This document shows positions 30,881 through 42,177 of a stretch of DNA of 64,000 nucleotides, piece after piece. Source of the stretch: Streptomyces roseolus (GTDB taxonomy: Bacteria; Actinomycetota; Actinomycetes; Streptomycetales; Streptomycetaceae); the NCBI RefSeq assembly GCF_014649855.1, contig NZ_BMTV01000001.1, positions 231,925 to 295,924 of the forward strand, in the 5' to 3' direction. The position numbers and the translations under genes were made by a program. The notes under the pieces are model-generated. The model saw only the letters and a list, made by a program, of their open reading frames with translations, was not told the DNA's origin and searched no databases. Position 1 is the stretch's first letter; each line of letters starts with the position of its first letter.

Positions 30881-31753
30881 GTGCCCACCCTGCACCTGGC
30901 GGAACTCACCTTCGCCAACCGCCCCGCCCAGCTCCCGCTGCTGTCCCGGCTCGCCGACATCCTCGCCGCCTCCCCGGCCGTCACGCACCTGCTGGTGCGC
31001 GGCTCGCTGGCGCACGGCACGGCCGACCGGCTCTCGGACGTCGACTTCGTCGTCGGCGTCCAGGACGCCAACCTGCCCGCGTTCGTCGGCAGCCTGGACG
31101 ACCTGATGTCCGTCGAGGCCGGCGCCCTGCTGCCCGGCTGGCGCGACACGATCGTCGCCGACCTCGGCGGCGTCGGCATGGTCTTCCTCGTCCCGGACGA
31201 GGGGCACCTGCACCAGATCGACCTCTACGTGGCTCCCGCGTCGCGCGTCCCGCGCCTGCGTGCCACGGTTGCCACGGCCGTACTCCTCGACCGCGAGCCG
31301 GCGCTCGCCCCGGCCGGGGGGACGGCGGTCGCCGAACGGTTCGCGGCCGAGTTCCTTGCCCGGCCGCGTACGTGCGGCGAGCTGCTCATGGAGCACCTGG
31401 TGCTGGCCGTCCTGCTGCACAAGCGCATCAAGCGGGGCCAGCGGTTCGTGGCGTACTCGGAGTGGCACCGCCTCCACACCGCCACGAAGGACCTGATCAA
31501 AACCGCGCTGGCCCCGACCTCGCGGTTCTGGGGCTGGTACCAGCTGCGCGAGGAGATCGCACTCACCCCGATCGGCCGGGCCTGCCTCGGCGACCTGGAG
31601 GCGGCGATCGGCGGACCGGCCGTCCCCTCCGCCGCCGATGTCGACGCGGCCGTCGAGCGGACGCTCGCCCTGGTCGAGCGGGCCTGCCCCGAGGCGCTGA
31701 GCGGCCTGGAGGGTGCCATCGCGGCGTACCGCACGTACCTGGAGCAGATGTGA
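30881..31753 (+). CDS. Nucleotidyltransferase-fold protein
   Basis: 290 residues. The minimal nucleotidyltransferase motif GSLAHGTADRLSDVDF gives the two metal-binding Asp, followed by QIDLYVAP with the third. It would transfer an NMP to a small molecule or a protein/RNA; similar proteins include antibiotic adenylyltransferases. The GTG at 30881 follows GGAGG at six bases and is preferred over the ATG at 30854. Its stop overlaps the next start (GTGA). Confidence 0.8.
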   Translation: MPTLHLAELTFANRPAQLPLLSRLADILAASPAVTHLLVRGSLAHGTADRLSDVDFVVGVQDANLPAFVGSLDDLMSVEAGALLPGWRDTIVADLGGVGMVFLVPDEGHLHQIDLYVAPASRVPRLRATVATAVLLDREPALAPAGGTAVAERFAAEFLARPRTCGELLMEHLVLAVLLHKRIKRGQRFVAYSEWHRLHTATKDLIKTALAPTSRFWGWYQLREEIALTPIGRACLGDLEAAIGGPAVPSAADVDAAVERTLALVERACPEALSGLEGAIAAYRTYLEQM

Positions 31754-32322
31754 ACGGGCTCCACCGAGCGAACCGGACCGCCGGCTTCTTCGGCGGGGTC
31801 CGCCCCGCCTCCGCTGAGGAGGAGAAGCTGGCCGAGGAGATCGGCCAGGCTCTGGCCGAGGCGGGATACCGGCTCCTGCACGGCGGCTACAACGGCCTGA
31901 TGGAAGCCGCCGCGCGCGGGGCTTCCTCCGCGGGAGCCCCGGTCACCGCGGTGACCCTCGTCGACAAGCACGACGAGTGGGGTGCCTTCAACCGGTATGC
32001 CACCGCGTCCGTCCACCTGCCCGACCTCGGCGCCCGGCTCAACCACTACCTGGACCACACCGACCTCGTCATCGCCATGGGCGGAGGCATCGGGACCCTC
32101 CACGAGCTGACCGCCGCCGTCTATTACGCGACCACCATCCGGCCCGTGCCGGTCGTCCTCGCGGGGGCCACGGCGCTGCGCCTGCTCGCCTTCCTGCGCG
32201 AGGAGAAGTGGCTGTACGAGACGCCGACCAGGCCCCTCGGCTTCCTCCGCACCGCCGAGACCACCCACGTCTTCCGCGCCCACATCGCCGCGCTCCACAC
32301 CACGCCGATCGGAGGAGCATGA
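31750..32322 (+). CDS. LOG-family nucleotide 5'-monophosphate nucleosidase
   Basis: 190 residues with a Rossmann start GFFGGVRPAS, GGYNGLMEAAARGA and MGGGIGTLHEL, the LOG/TIGR00725 signature (usually PGGxGT; here GGGIGT). LOG proteins split nucleotide monophosphates into base and ribose 5-phosphate. Coupled to genes on both sides (GTGA and ATGA). Beside a PRPP-using enzyme, it fits a base-exchange route on a nucleotide. Confidence 0.83.
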   Translation: MNGLHRANRTAGFFGGVRPASAEEEKLAEEIGQALAEAGYRLLHGGYNGLMEAAARGASSAGAPVTAVTLVDKHDEWGAFNRYATASVHLPDLGARLNHYLDHTDLVIAMGGGIGTLHELTAAVYYATTIRPVPVVLAGATALRLLAFLREEKWLYETPTRPLGFLRTAETTHVFRAHIAALHTTPIGGA

Positions 32323-32870
32323 CCACCAACACCCGGCTGCCCGGCGGCCTCATTGCCCGGCTCGCCGAGACCGCCCTCGTGGCCGCTCCCTTCCGCCTCG
32401 CCGACGGCGCCAGGCTCGAAAGCTACTTCGACGAGTACCGCCTGGCCGCCGACCCCGAGCTCCTGCGCGACACCGCCACCGCCCTGGCCACCCTCGTCCC
32501 CGGCGACGCCCAGCTCCTCGCCGGCATCGAGCTCGGCGGCGTCCCCCTCGTCGTCGCCCTGTCCGCCGCCACCGGTCTGCCCGCCGTCTTCCTACGCCGC
32601 CAACCGAAGGGGTACGGCTCCCGCCGGCAGATCGAAGGCGCGCCTTTCACCGGCCGCCGGACCGTCCTCGTCGACGACGTGGTCCGCTCTGGCGCGCAGC
32701 TGCTCGCCATGGCCCGCATCCTGCGGATGGCCGGCGCGCCAGTCAGTGACGCCCTGTGCGTGCTTGAGCGCCCGCTCGGCGGCCGGGCCCTGCTGGCCGA
32801 GCACCGCGTGACGCTCCACTCCCTGCTCACCGAAACCGATCTGCCCACCGGGAAGCAGGAAGCCGAATGA
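32319..32870 (+). CDS. Orotate phosphoribosyltransferase-like protein
   Basis: 183 residues. The PRPP loop is VLVDDVVRSGAQLL; upstream GIELGGVPLVVALSAATGLP and FLRRQPKGYGSRRQIEG match PyrE-type enzymes including the mobile-loop Lys. It would link a base to ribose phosphate. As a second copy on a mobile element, a base other than orotate is likely. Coupled by ATGA overlaps to its neighbours. Confidence 0.85.
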   Translation: MTTNTRLPGGLIARLAETALVAAPFRLADGARLESYFDEYRLAADPELLRDTATALATLVPGDAQLLAGIELGGVPLVVALSAATGLPAVFLRRQPKGYGSRRQIEGAPFTGRRTVLVDDVVRSGAQLLAMARILRMAGAPVSDALCVLERPLGGRALLAEHRVTLHSLLTETDLPTGKQEAE

Positions 32871-33508
32871 AGCGCGCTGTACTGTTCGACCTCGACGGCG
32901 TGCTGGTCGACAGCCACCACGCCCACCTCGCCGCCCTCGCGGGCTACGCGACCTCCGCCCTCGGACACCGCATCACCATCGCCGACCTACCGTCCGAGGC
33001 CGCGACCACCCCGCGGGATCACGTACTCGCCGAACTCGGGCACACCGGAACCGTCAACCTGGACGGCTGGGACGCGGCGACGGCCACCGCCACCCTCACC
33101 GCCGGCGTCTTCCCATTCGTGGCCGAGGCGCTCGCCGCGCTCCGCGCCGCCGGCATCGGAACCGGCCTGGTGACCCTGCGCAGCCGCCAGCGGGTCGACT
33201 GGCTCCTGCCACCCGGCATCCTCGACCTCCTCGATGTCGTCGTCTGCTACGAGGACGCGGTGCCGAAGCCCGCACCGGACGGTCTCCTGCTCGCCCTCGA
33301 CAAGCTCGGCGTGGCGCCCGCCAGCGCCGTGTTCGTCGGGGACATGGAGTCCGACATGCACGCGGCACGGGCGGCGGGCGTGACCCCGATCGGCGCCGGA
33401 TGGGGCTTCTCCAACCCGGCGGCGCTCACCCGGGCCAGCGCCACCGTCGTCCTGCCCCGAGCCGACGACCTCGTCGACACGCTCCTGTCCCTGACCTCGT
33501 TGGAGTGA
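32867..33508 (+). CDS. HAD-family phosphatase
   Basis: 213 residues. Motif I FDLDGVLVDS, motif III Lys in PKPAPDG, motif IV GDMESDM: a phosphoglycolate-phosphatase-like HAD hydrolase. It could take the phosphate off the nucleotide made by the preceding enzymes. ATGA overlap with the PyrE-like gene. It ends the tightly coupled part of the block; alaS follows after 252 bases. Confidence 0.87.
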   Translation: MKRAVLFDLDGVLVDSHHAHLAALAGYATSALGHRITIADLPSEAATTPRDHVLAELGHTGTVNLDGWDAATATATLTAGVFPFVAEALAALRAAGIGTGLVTLRSRQRVDWLLPPGILDLLDVVVCYEDAVPKPAPDGLLLALDKLGVAPASAVFVGDMESDMHAARAAGVTPIGAGWGFSNPAALTRASATVVLPRADDLVDTLLSLTSLE

Positions 33509-33552
33509 CAGAGCGGAAAACCCCGGCGATCTTGACTGCCGGACCGCTAGCG

Positions 33553-33602
33553 TGGGTGGCGCAGTCGCAGCGGACCGTTGCGTCCAGTGACGGCTGCGCC
33601 AC
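33553..33602 (+). promoter_or_regulatory. Stem-loop in the leader of the cargo alaS
   Basis: GGTGGCGCAG and CTGCGCCACC enclose about 30 bases, about 160 bases before alaS. It could be the terminator of the HAD gene or part of an alaS leader. Confidence 0.4.
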
Positions 33603-33624
33603 CTCAGACAACGGATCTGGAGTC

Positions 33625-33675
33625 ATGGTCTACACCGTGGGGGCGCGAGCTATCTGCGTCGAGCTGGAGAACTGA
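33625..33675 (+). CDS. Possible leader peptide before alaS
   Basis: A 16-codon frame reading MVYTVGARAICVELEN, with GGAG two bases before the ATG (poor spacing). It contains two Ala codons. Attenuation of alaS is only a guess. Confidence 0.2.
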   Translation: MVYTVGARAICVELEN

Positions 33676-33760
33676 GAACCCTCAGTCCCTGTTCTCGGCC
33701 CGGCTCGGCGTGTGATCGACCCCCATCTCTCCACGACTCTTCCGTGAGGGCCACACCACC

Positions 33761-36415
<2,655 letters not shown>

Positions 36416-36423
36416 CCCCCGAA

Positions 36424-36454
36424 GGGCCGGTGCCCCCGCAAGGAGCACCGGCCC
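36424..36454. terminator. Bidirectional hairpin terminator
   Basis: Ten-base arms GGGCCGGTGC and GCACCGGCCC between converging alaS and the GNAT gene. Confidence 0.75.
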
Positions 36455-36460
36455 TCCACG

Positions 36461-37003
36461 TCAATGCCCGCGTCCGTCAGACGTCAGCTCCTTCAGGAGA
36501 ACCACACTTTCGTAGTTCGTCACGCCCCACCGCCAAGACCCGACCGGCACGTAGCCACGCCTGCGATACCAGCCGACCAGGTCAACCGCCTGGGCCGACG
36601 TGTCGATCACCACCTGCGTCGATCCGAGCTCGGCGATACGTCCCTCTGCCAAGGCCAGCAGCCGCTGCCCGAGCCCCGTCCCGTGATACCCCGGATCGAC
36701 CGCCAGCTGCCAGAACGACCCAGAACCCGCCGGGGCCGGATACGCTTCAGGCGCCGCGTACGGAGCCACCACGGTCACCGACCCCACCAGCTCACCTCCC
36801 CGGAAGGCGAGCCAGCACTCGCCCTGCCCTGCACGGTGTGCGGTGTCCTCCACCGACTGGTACGAGGCGAAGAACAGCCGACCAGCCGCGGCATGACCGG
36901 CGTATGAGCGATGAAGCAGGGATGTCAGCCGCTTCACCGAGTCACCGCCGACGAGCCGTCTCACCATGACGCCCCTGATCAGCTCGCTTGCCGACTCCTC
37001 CAT
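36461..37003 (-). CDS. GNAT-family N-acetyltransferase
   Basis: 180 residues. Motif A QLAVDPGYHGTGLGQRLL binds acetyl-CoA; later VGWYRRRGYVPVG is the family's C-terminal signature. Substrate unknown; self-protection by acetylation is possible given the cargo setting. The gap 37004-37236 shows no gene. Confidence 0.85.
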   Translation of the reverse strand: MEESASELIRGVMVRRLVGGDSVKRLTSLLHRSYAGHAAAGRLFFASYQSVEDTAHRAGQGECWLAFRGGELVGSVTVVAPYAAPEAYPAPAGSGSFWQLAVDPGYHGTGLGQRLLALAEGRIAELGSTQVVIDTSAQAVDLVGWYRRRGYVPVGSWRWGVTNYESVVLLKELTSDGRGH

Positions 37004-37236
37004 CGCTCACCGCCTGCCGTGCCCGGCCATGCCTCAGCGTCCGTAATTCCGCTGACACCCCCATATTGCGCCAAGGTGGAACAAAGCGCTTCCACGAAGC
37101 CTCAAACGCGCCTTCGCCGCCCACGCTGGCCTCGTATCAGCAGTCACCCGATCGGCTGAGCCCCATCGCGAGCCGCCCCTCAAGCACACCGCCCTCGTTA
37201 AGGAGGCACACTCAGCGGCTTCGACGGTAGGAAATC

Positions 37237-37866
37237 ATGACTGCGCAGGCAGATGGCCGGCCCGTCCCGGACGGCATCAAGACCCTCGTGCAGAGCGAGC
37301 TCAACGCTCTCTCCGCTCGGCTCTTCGACGTACTCTCCTCCTCCGTCAAGAGTGTCGGTGACTTGGAGAAATGGCTCGGCAACCAGTTGTGCGCGGTCGA
37401 CCAACTGCGGTTCCAGTTGGAATCCGTGCAGGGAATTCTTGCCACCTGCGCGCTCGCTGAAGGAATCGACCGATCCCGAGTGGCGAACTGGCTAGATGCC
37501 TCGCAGGACGAGCTCGACTGGTTCACGACGGGTCCTTGGACGGAAGCGCAGGTTGCTGCGGCCCGAGGCGACAAGTGCCCGGGAGCCAACTACGAGACGC
37601 GTGAGGCATACCGCGTGACCAGGGCGGATCTAAACCGCTCCGAGTACTACGCGGAAAGGACCACGCTCATCGCCAACATGCTGGCTGTCGCCCACGTCGG
37701 CCGCAGCGACCTCGAAGAGCAGCATGGCTGGCTCGCCGACCGTACCCGCAAGGCGATCAAGTACGGCTGGACGCTCCAGCCCAAGCGGGCTCCTGTAGTC
37801 AAGCCCGCCCAGGAAGCCGATCAAGTCGAAGCCTCGTCGCCCACCGATGCCACTGCTGCAGCTTGA
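37237..37866 (+). CDS. Unknown cargo protein B
   Basis: 209 residues, not recognised. Largely helical, no signal peptide; a low-complexity tail (ATAA at the end). Base composition is lower in GC than the core genes, consistent with transfer. Start has a weak TAGGAA upstream. Confidence 0.55.
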   Translation: MTAQADGRPVPDGIKTLVQSELNALSARLFDVLSSSVKSVGDLEKWLGNQLCAVDQLRFQLESVQGILATCALAEGIDRSRVANWLDASQDELDWFTTGPWTEAQVAAARGDKCPGANYETREAYRVTRADLNRSEYYAERTTLIANMLAVAHVGRSDLEEQHGWLADRTRKAIKYGWTLQPKRAPVVKPAQEADQVEASSPTDATAAA

Positions 37867-38001
37867 TACGCCCTCCTGCGCCAGCAGGAGACGGTGAACG
37901 GCGCAGTACGCCGGCGGCTCGAGCGGTCGCTCGGTTGGCCGAGCGACCGCGAATCGCTCCCTTCGTTGTTTGGTCAACACCACCAGCAAGGAGGGCTGTC
38001 G

Positions 38002-38664
38002 ATGGGCCGAGCTAAACCCAACAAGCCACGCCGCCCCCGACTCCCGAGACAGGAGCGAATCGTGGCCCTGCCGACCGCCGGAATGTCCTTCAGAAGGCCC
38101 ACCGGCTACGTCATGCCGATGATTCGAGCAAGCATGGTCGAGACGCCGCGCGAAGGCCGGCCCCGCGGGCAAGCCCCCGAGATCGCCGTGCTCAGCGACT
38201 GCCATCAGCAGTTCCAGCATGAGGGCCTGCAGCGCCTGGTCATGGATCTCGCCTGCACGGCTGGCGAAGCCACCGTCATGTTCTCCGAGCACAGCTCGCT
38301 GAGCCCCATGGAACTCCTCCAGCAGTTCTCTGCGCATCACGCCGTCAGCATGGCCACCGATCAGACCGCGAAGGGCGGAGACGTCGTCTGGGGCTACATC
38401 CCCGCCATAGTGCGCCCGATCTTCGAACCGGGCGCCAGACCCGGCATGGATGAGGTGCTGTTCGAGATCGACGAGAAGTACGGGTTCCACACCTCGATGG
38501 ACTTCATCGTCGCCCTCGCCATCTACTCTGGGGCGGTGGTGCGCCGCCTGGCCAAGGCGACCGATCGCGATCCCGAAGAGATCATGCAGGAACTTGAGCA
38601 GCGCGCCGAGCCGATCTGGAGGGATCTCGACGCCTTCGACACCCGCGCATACATGACCACATAG
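38002..38664 (+). CDS. Unknown cargo protein C
   Basis: 220 residues, not recognised. Basic N terminus (MGRAKPNKPRRPRLPRQ), then segments such as VMDLACTAGEATVMFSEHSS. ATG 38002 follows AAGGAGGG at good spacing; a longer frame from 37894 lacks a site. Last gene before attR. It lies 135 bases after protein B in the same direction. Confidence 0.6.
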   Translation: MGRAKPNKPRRPRLPRQERIVALPTAGMSFRRPTGYVMPMIRASMVETPREGRPRGQAPEIAVLSDCHQQFQHEGLQRLVMDLACTAGEATVMFSEHSSLSPMELLQQFSAHHAVSMATDQTAKGGDVVWGYIPAIVRPIFEPGARPGMDEVLFEIDEKYGFHTSMDFIVALAIYSGAVVRRLAKATDRDPEEIMQELEQRAEPIWRDLDAFDTRAYMTT

Positions 38665-38903
38665 GCAATCGCCTGATTGCAGGCGCGAAGCTCGCCAGGC
38701 CCACAGCCACTGGCCAGCCAGAAGCTACGGCCTACGAGCCCGACAGCGTCTCGTGGTCACCCGCTGCCGAGCGCGTGCCCCATCCGTGCCCTTCAGGGCG
38801 GTAAACAGCGGTCAATACTGGCACACACGGAGCCTCGCGATACGTCAGGCCGAGGATCGTATCCGCAGGTCAGACACCTTGTTTTCTGTCCGAGTGGCGG
38901 TGA
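38665..38903. other. Right end of the element, no gene seen
   Basis: 239 bases before attR with no convincing frame or repeat; probably part of the old attP arm. Confidence 0.4.
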
Positions 38904-38945
38904 TTCCCAAGCTTATAGCGCGGGTTCGATTCCCGTCATCCGCTC
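38904..38945 (+). repeat. attR: copy of the tRNA-Gly 3' end
   Basis: 42 bases identical to attL. The 5' half of a tRNA is absent before it, so this is not a gene. It is followed by a hairpin (38950-38964/38968-38982) and then GTGCCCTCCGCGTGCCCC, both related to the sequence after the real tRNA. Confidence 0.93.
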
Positions 38946-38949
38946 GTGA

Positions 38950-38982
38950 ACGAAGGCCCAGGTCGGCGACCTGGGCCTTCGT
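38950..38982 (+). terminator. Diverged copy of the tRNA-Gly terminator
   Basis: Fifteen-base arms with a three-base loop, similar to 17888-17920. From attR to 39210 no gene is visible apart from this. Confidence 0.65.
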
Positions 38983-39210
38983 CGTTGCCTCGCCCTGTCG
39001 TGCCCTCCGCGTGCCCCTTCCCGCGAGAATGTCCGGCGCCGGGGCACGCGGCGCACCACCTCGGCCGGCACCCGAGGCCGGCGGCGGCACGCACGGCCCA
39101 TGGTCCGAGCCACTTGCCCACTTCCCCGCGCGCCTACGGGGACCGGGCCGCCCCGCACGTTCCCGCGCTCGCCGAAGGGTGATCCCGCCAGGCGGCGCGA
39201 CCAGCCGTGC

Positions 39211-40065
39211 TCAGGCCCGTGCGACGGTGAACAGCACTGGGGTGCGGATGCCGAGGTGCGCGGCGGAGTCTGCCACGGTCGCGGCGAGCCAGCCGACCGC
39301 GTCACAGGACCACTCCGCCAACTCGCCGGAGAGCGTCATTCCATGCCGGGGCGGACCGTTCCAGAAACGGTCGTCGAACGGCGGCGGCGGAAAGCCCCCT
39401 GGGGGAACGGCCTCGTCGAGCCCACCCGTGAACACGTTCTGGTCCGGAGGGACGATCCGGTGGGCGAACCGCGTCGCCACCGGCGGAATCGACGGGTCGA
39501 GGCCGCCGTCGATGCGGACCTTCACCGACACCCGCGCCCGCGGGTCGCACTCGCCGAACCAGTCTGGTGTCCGCATGGAGGGCGCCGGCGCGTAGGGCGG
39601 GCGGGCCGAGGCGTCGATTCCCTGCACCGGCAGAAGGACCTGGACCGCGGTGAGGCGCACGGCGCCGATCCGCTCTGTCGTGTCCTGTGCGCAGCGCAGG
39701 AACGGCCGCACAGGAAGCGACCGGCCGTCGGCCAACGCGCTCGCCTCAACCTGGAACCACGAGATCAGGTTCGGCCCCGAAGCGGCAAGGGGGTGGCCGC
39801 GACCCGCGTCGTTCATGGCCCACAGACCGGGCGCGACGTGCGTGCGCCCACCGGAGGCGTTCCCTTCCCCAGCGCCCGCCCTGTCGTCGAGCCAGCCCAT
39901 CGCGAGCGATCGCTGGTGAAACAACTGGTATGCGTCGTGCTCCGAAGCGGGATCGCGCCACTCGTGCGGAGCCAGCTCTCCGTAGAGTGCGGCGAACATG
40001 GTTCCCGCGGTGGGACGAGCGGTGGGCGCAATGCCCGGCTGCGCGGTGGCGTCCTGCTCCGACAT
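39211..40065 (-). CDS. Unknown protein right of attR
   Basis: 284 residues, not recognised. No signal or transmembrane segment; composition is normal for the host. FDDRFWNGPPRHG and LPVRPFLRCAQDTTERIG are noticeable conserved-looking segments, but no motif assigns a reaction. Stands alone. Confidence 0.6.
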   Translation of the reverse strand: MSEQDATAQPGIAPTARPTAGTMFAALYGELAPHEWRDPASEHDAYQLFHQRSLAMGWLDDRAGAGEGNASGGRTHVAPGLWAMNDAGRGHPLAASGPNLISWFQVEASALADGRSLPVRPFLRCAQDTTERIGAVRLTAVQVLLPVQGIDASARPPYAPAPSMRTPDWFGECDPRARVSVKVRIDGGLDPSIPPVATRFAHRIVPPDQNVFTGGLDEAVPPGGFPPPPFDDRFWNGPPRHGMTLSGELAEWSCDAVGWLAATVADSAAHLGIRTPVLFTVARA

Positions 40066-40124
40066 GCCGCTCTCCCTGCAGATCGGCTCGACGGCCTGCT
40101 CCTGGAGTTGGCCGACAGCGCCTC

Positions 40125-40587
40125 TCAGTAGACTCGGCAGTTCACTTCAGCCTGGTTCATCGGCTTCTCTCCGGTGTCGACCTCGCCGATCACATCGACG
40201 TCCACGTGGTTGCGCCACGACGTGCGTCGGGCGTCGCGGCAGTCACGACGGGCCACTGTGCGTTGAACGCTCCCGCCACCGGGCTTGAGCGTCCTGGTCT
40301 CCGAACATGCCTGCTGCCGACAGGTGTTGTCCGTGTACCACTCGTACAGGCAGTTGAACACCTTGGCGCGGTCGTTGTTGCAGTTCCCCTTGTCCCACCA
40401 CCTGACCGGCACCGTCCGGGTAGACCGCGGACGCGTCGGAGCCAGGTGGCGCGACACCCGGCACAGCGGTGTCCGCCGACGCGTCACCGTCCCGGACAGA
40501 TGCAGCTGTCGTCGCGGCCGAAGCGCCCCCGATCATCAGAGAGACGGATGCGGCGACGGCCATGAGACGAAGCCTGCCGGTGAGCAT
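40125..40587 (-). pseudogene. Frameshifted secreted Cys-containing protein
   Basis: The start (40587) encodes a clear signal, MLTGRLRLMAVAASVSLMIG, then an Ala/Asp-rich stretch. Around 40400-40425 the sensible reading passes to another frame: STRTVPVRWWDKGNCNNDRA and on through CLYEWYTDNTCRQQACSET to a stop at 40125. The original frame continues as compositional noise to 40243. One base lost or gained would restore a protein of about 150 residues with five or more cysteines. It may be a true pseudogene or a sequencing error. Confidence 0.6.
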
Positions 40588-40704
40588 GAAGATCCCTTCG
40601 CGTGCCTGCGGGACATCCCTGGTTCGGTCATGGGATCGGCCGCATCTCGGGTCAGTTTCGAGCCATTGACCCTGTCTTGACCAGGAAAGGGCGGAAATTT
40701 ACTC

Positions 40705-42177
40705 CTATGGGTTGAACCAAGGCGCCGCTCGGAGGCCACCTGGGGACTCCGCTGTATCGCCGGCCCGATCCCGCTGGCGTTCGTCGCCGGAGTGCTGGTA
40801 GTTCGTCGTGGCCTTCTCCGAGGACTGGCCGGGGCGGATCGCCGCGCCCTGCTTCGGCTCCGGCGCCGCCTCGGGCAGCCGGTCGACGCCCAGCGGGACC
40901 GTCAGGAACAGCCGGGCCGGGTCCCAGCCGGTGGCCCGGTGCACCATCTCGGGGATGCCGGCGCCCGACAGGCGGTTGTGGGTCTCCAGGAGGCGCGGGC
41001 CGGGCGGGGTGAGGACGAACTCGCTGTGCGAGGGACCGTCGGTGAGACCGACGGCGTCCAGCACGCCGGCGGTGAGCTCGTGGAGCTCCGCCAGGCCCGG
41101 CCGCGCCGCGTCGCTGGGGACGCTGCACTCCCACTCGACGAAGTGCTCGTTCACCCGGTACTCGCTGACGCCCAGCACCACGTGGCGGCCCTGGTGGGAG
41201 AACGCCTCGACGCTGACGACCGGGCCCTCCAGATACTCCTCGGCCAGGACGCCGCCGTACCCGAACTCCTCGATCTCCCGGAAGGCGCGGGCGGCGTCCG
41301 CCGGGTCCGCGACCACGTTGATGTGCAGGCTGCCGGCGCCCTGACCGGGCTTCAGCACGACCCGGTCGCCGACCTCCGCCAGGAACGCGGCGGCCTCGTC
41401 GGCGGTGTGGACGCGGCGGTGGCGCACCGGGCTCAGCCCGTGCCGGTCCAGGGCCTGCCGGGTGAGGGCCTTGTCCTGGATGATCCGGGACACCTCCGGC
41501 GGCGTACCGGGCAGGCCGAGCTTCTCGTTGACCTCGCCGACCGGCACCGCGGACAGTTCGGTGGTGGTGAGGATCCGGTCGAACGGCTCGGCCTCGTGGA
41601 GCGGCCCGAGCAGCTCCAGGAGCGCGCCGGTGTCGGTGATGTCGCAGGTCAGGATGCGGGCGCAGTGCGGTTCGGCCTCGGCCCGGTCGAACTGTCCCTC
41701 GGTGTGGACCAGCGTGACGTCGATGCCGAGTTCCCTGGCTCCGTGGACGGGGACGGGACGGCCTCCGACGACGGCGATGCGGGGCCGTGTGTTCATCGCG
41801 GTGCTCTTTCCGGTGGCGGGGGTTTCGGTGGCCGGCGTTCCGGTGGTGCCGGGGACGCCGCTCAGGGGTGTGCTCGGGTGGACCTCGCGCTCGACGCGCG
41901 GCAGGATCTCGGGGAGGTAGATCTCCTGGATGGCCGCTCCCTCGCCGTGCGCCTCCCAGTGGGCGCGGCTCGCCCAGCGCTCGACGAGGACGAAGCGGGC
42001 CGGGTCCGCGTCCGACCGGTACGCCTCCCAGCCGACGCAGCCGTCCTCGGCGAGGCACAGCGGGCGCATCCGGCGGAGCGCGTCGGCCACGGGCTCGGCG
42101 TCGGCCGGGTCGGGTACGCGGACGATGACGATCAGGTCGAACATGAGGCGGTCTGCTCCGGGGGTCGGGGCGGGCAT
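40705..42177 (-). CDS. ABM-domain / ATP-grasp ligase fusion with integrase-derived tail
   Basis: 490 residues in one frame. Residues about 12-110 are an antibiotic-biosynthesis-monooxygenase (ABM) domain (FDLIVIVRVPDPADAEP; RFVLVERWASRAHWEAH). A Thr/Pro linker leads to an ATP-grasp ligase (RIAVVGGRPVPVHGARELGI; VVLKPGQGAGSLHINVV; RLLETHNRLSG). The last about 45 residues (RPGQSSEKATTNYQHSGDE onward) copy the end of a phage-type integrase, so the native C terminus has been replaced. An internal ATG at 41796 with a fair site could make the ligase alone. Its ATG overlaps the epimerase stop. Role: amide-bond formation with the carrier-derived amino acid. Confidence 0.8.
   Translation of the reverse strand: MPAPTPGADRLMFDLIVIVRVPDPADAEPVADALRRMRPLCLAEDGCVGWEAYRSDADPARFVLVERWASRAHWEAHGEGAAIQEIYLPEILPRVEREVHPSTPLSGVPGTTGTPATETPATGKSTAMNTRPRIAVVGGRPVPVHGARELGIDVTLVHTEGQFDRAEAEPHCARILTCDITDTGALLELLGPLHEAEPFDRILTTTELSAVPVGEVNEKLGLPGTPPEVSRIIQDKALTRQALDRHGLSPVRHRRVHTADEAAAFLAEVGDRVVLKPGQGAGSLHINVVADPADAARAFREIEEFGYGGVLAEEYLEGPVVSVEAFSHQGRHVVLGVSEYRVNEHFVEWECSVPSDAARPGLAELHELTAGVLDAVGLTDGPSHSEFVLTPPGPRLLETHNRLSGAGIPEMVHRATGWDPARLFLTVPLGVDRLPEAAPEPKQGAAIRPGQSSEKATTNYQHSGDERQRDRAGDTAESPGGLRAAPWFNP
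40745..40845 (-). pseudogene. 3' integrase remnant
   Basis: Codes for GQSSEKATTNYQHSGDE, matching GQSSEKAAMIYQHSDDA of the element's integrase, and the DNA is clearly alike (GGAGTGCTGGTAG; GAGGACTGGCCGG). It is not identical, so it comes from another, older element. Confidence 0.75.

Noticed and set aside
33540..33680. T-box riboswitch before alaS (GGGTGGCGC resembles the T-box core)
   Set aside because: The core is too far from the gene, the match is short, and no specifier loop for Ala could be folded with confidence.
38904..38945. A second tRNA-Gly gene
   Set aside because: Only the 3' 41 bases are present; there is no acceptor 5' strand or D arm, so it is attR.
38913..39305. Minus-strand frames ending ERMTGIEPAL next to attL and attR
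   Set aside because: This is the familiar false frame on the antisense of a tRNA 3' end.
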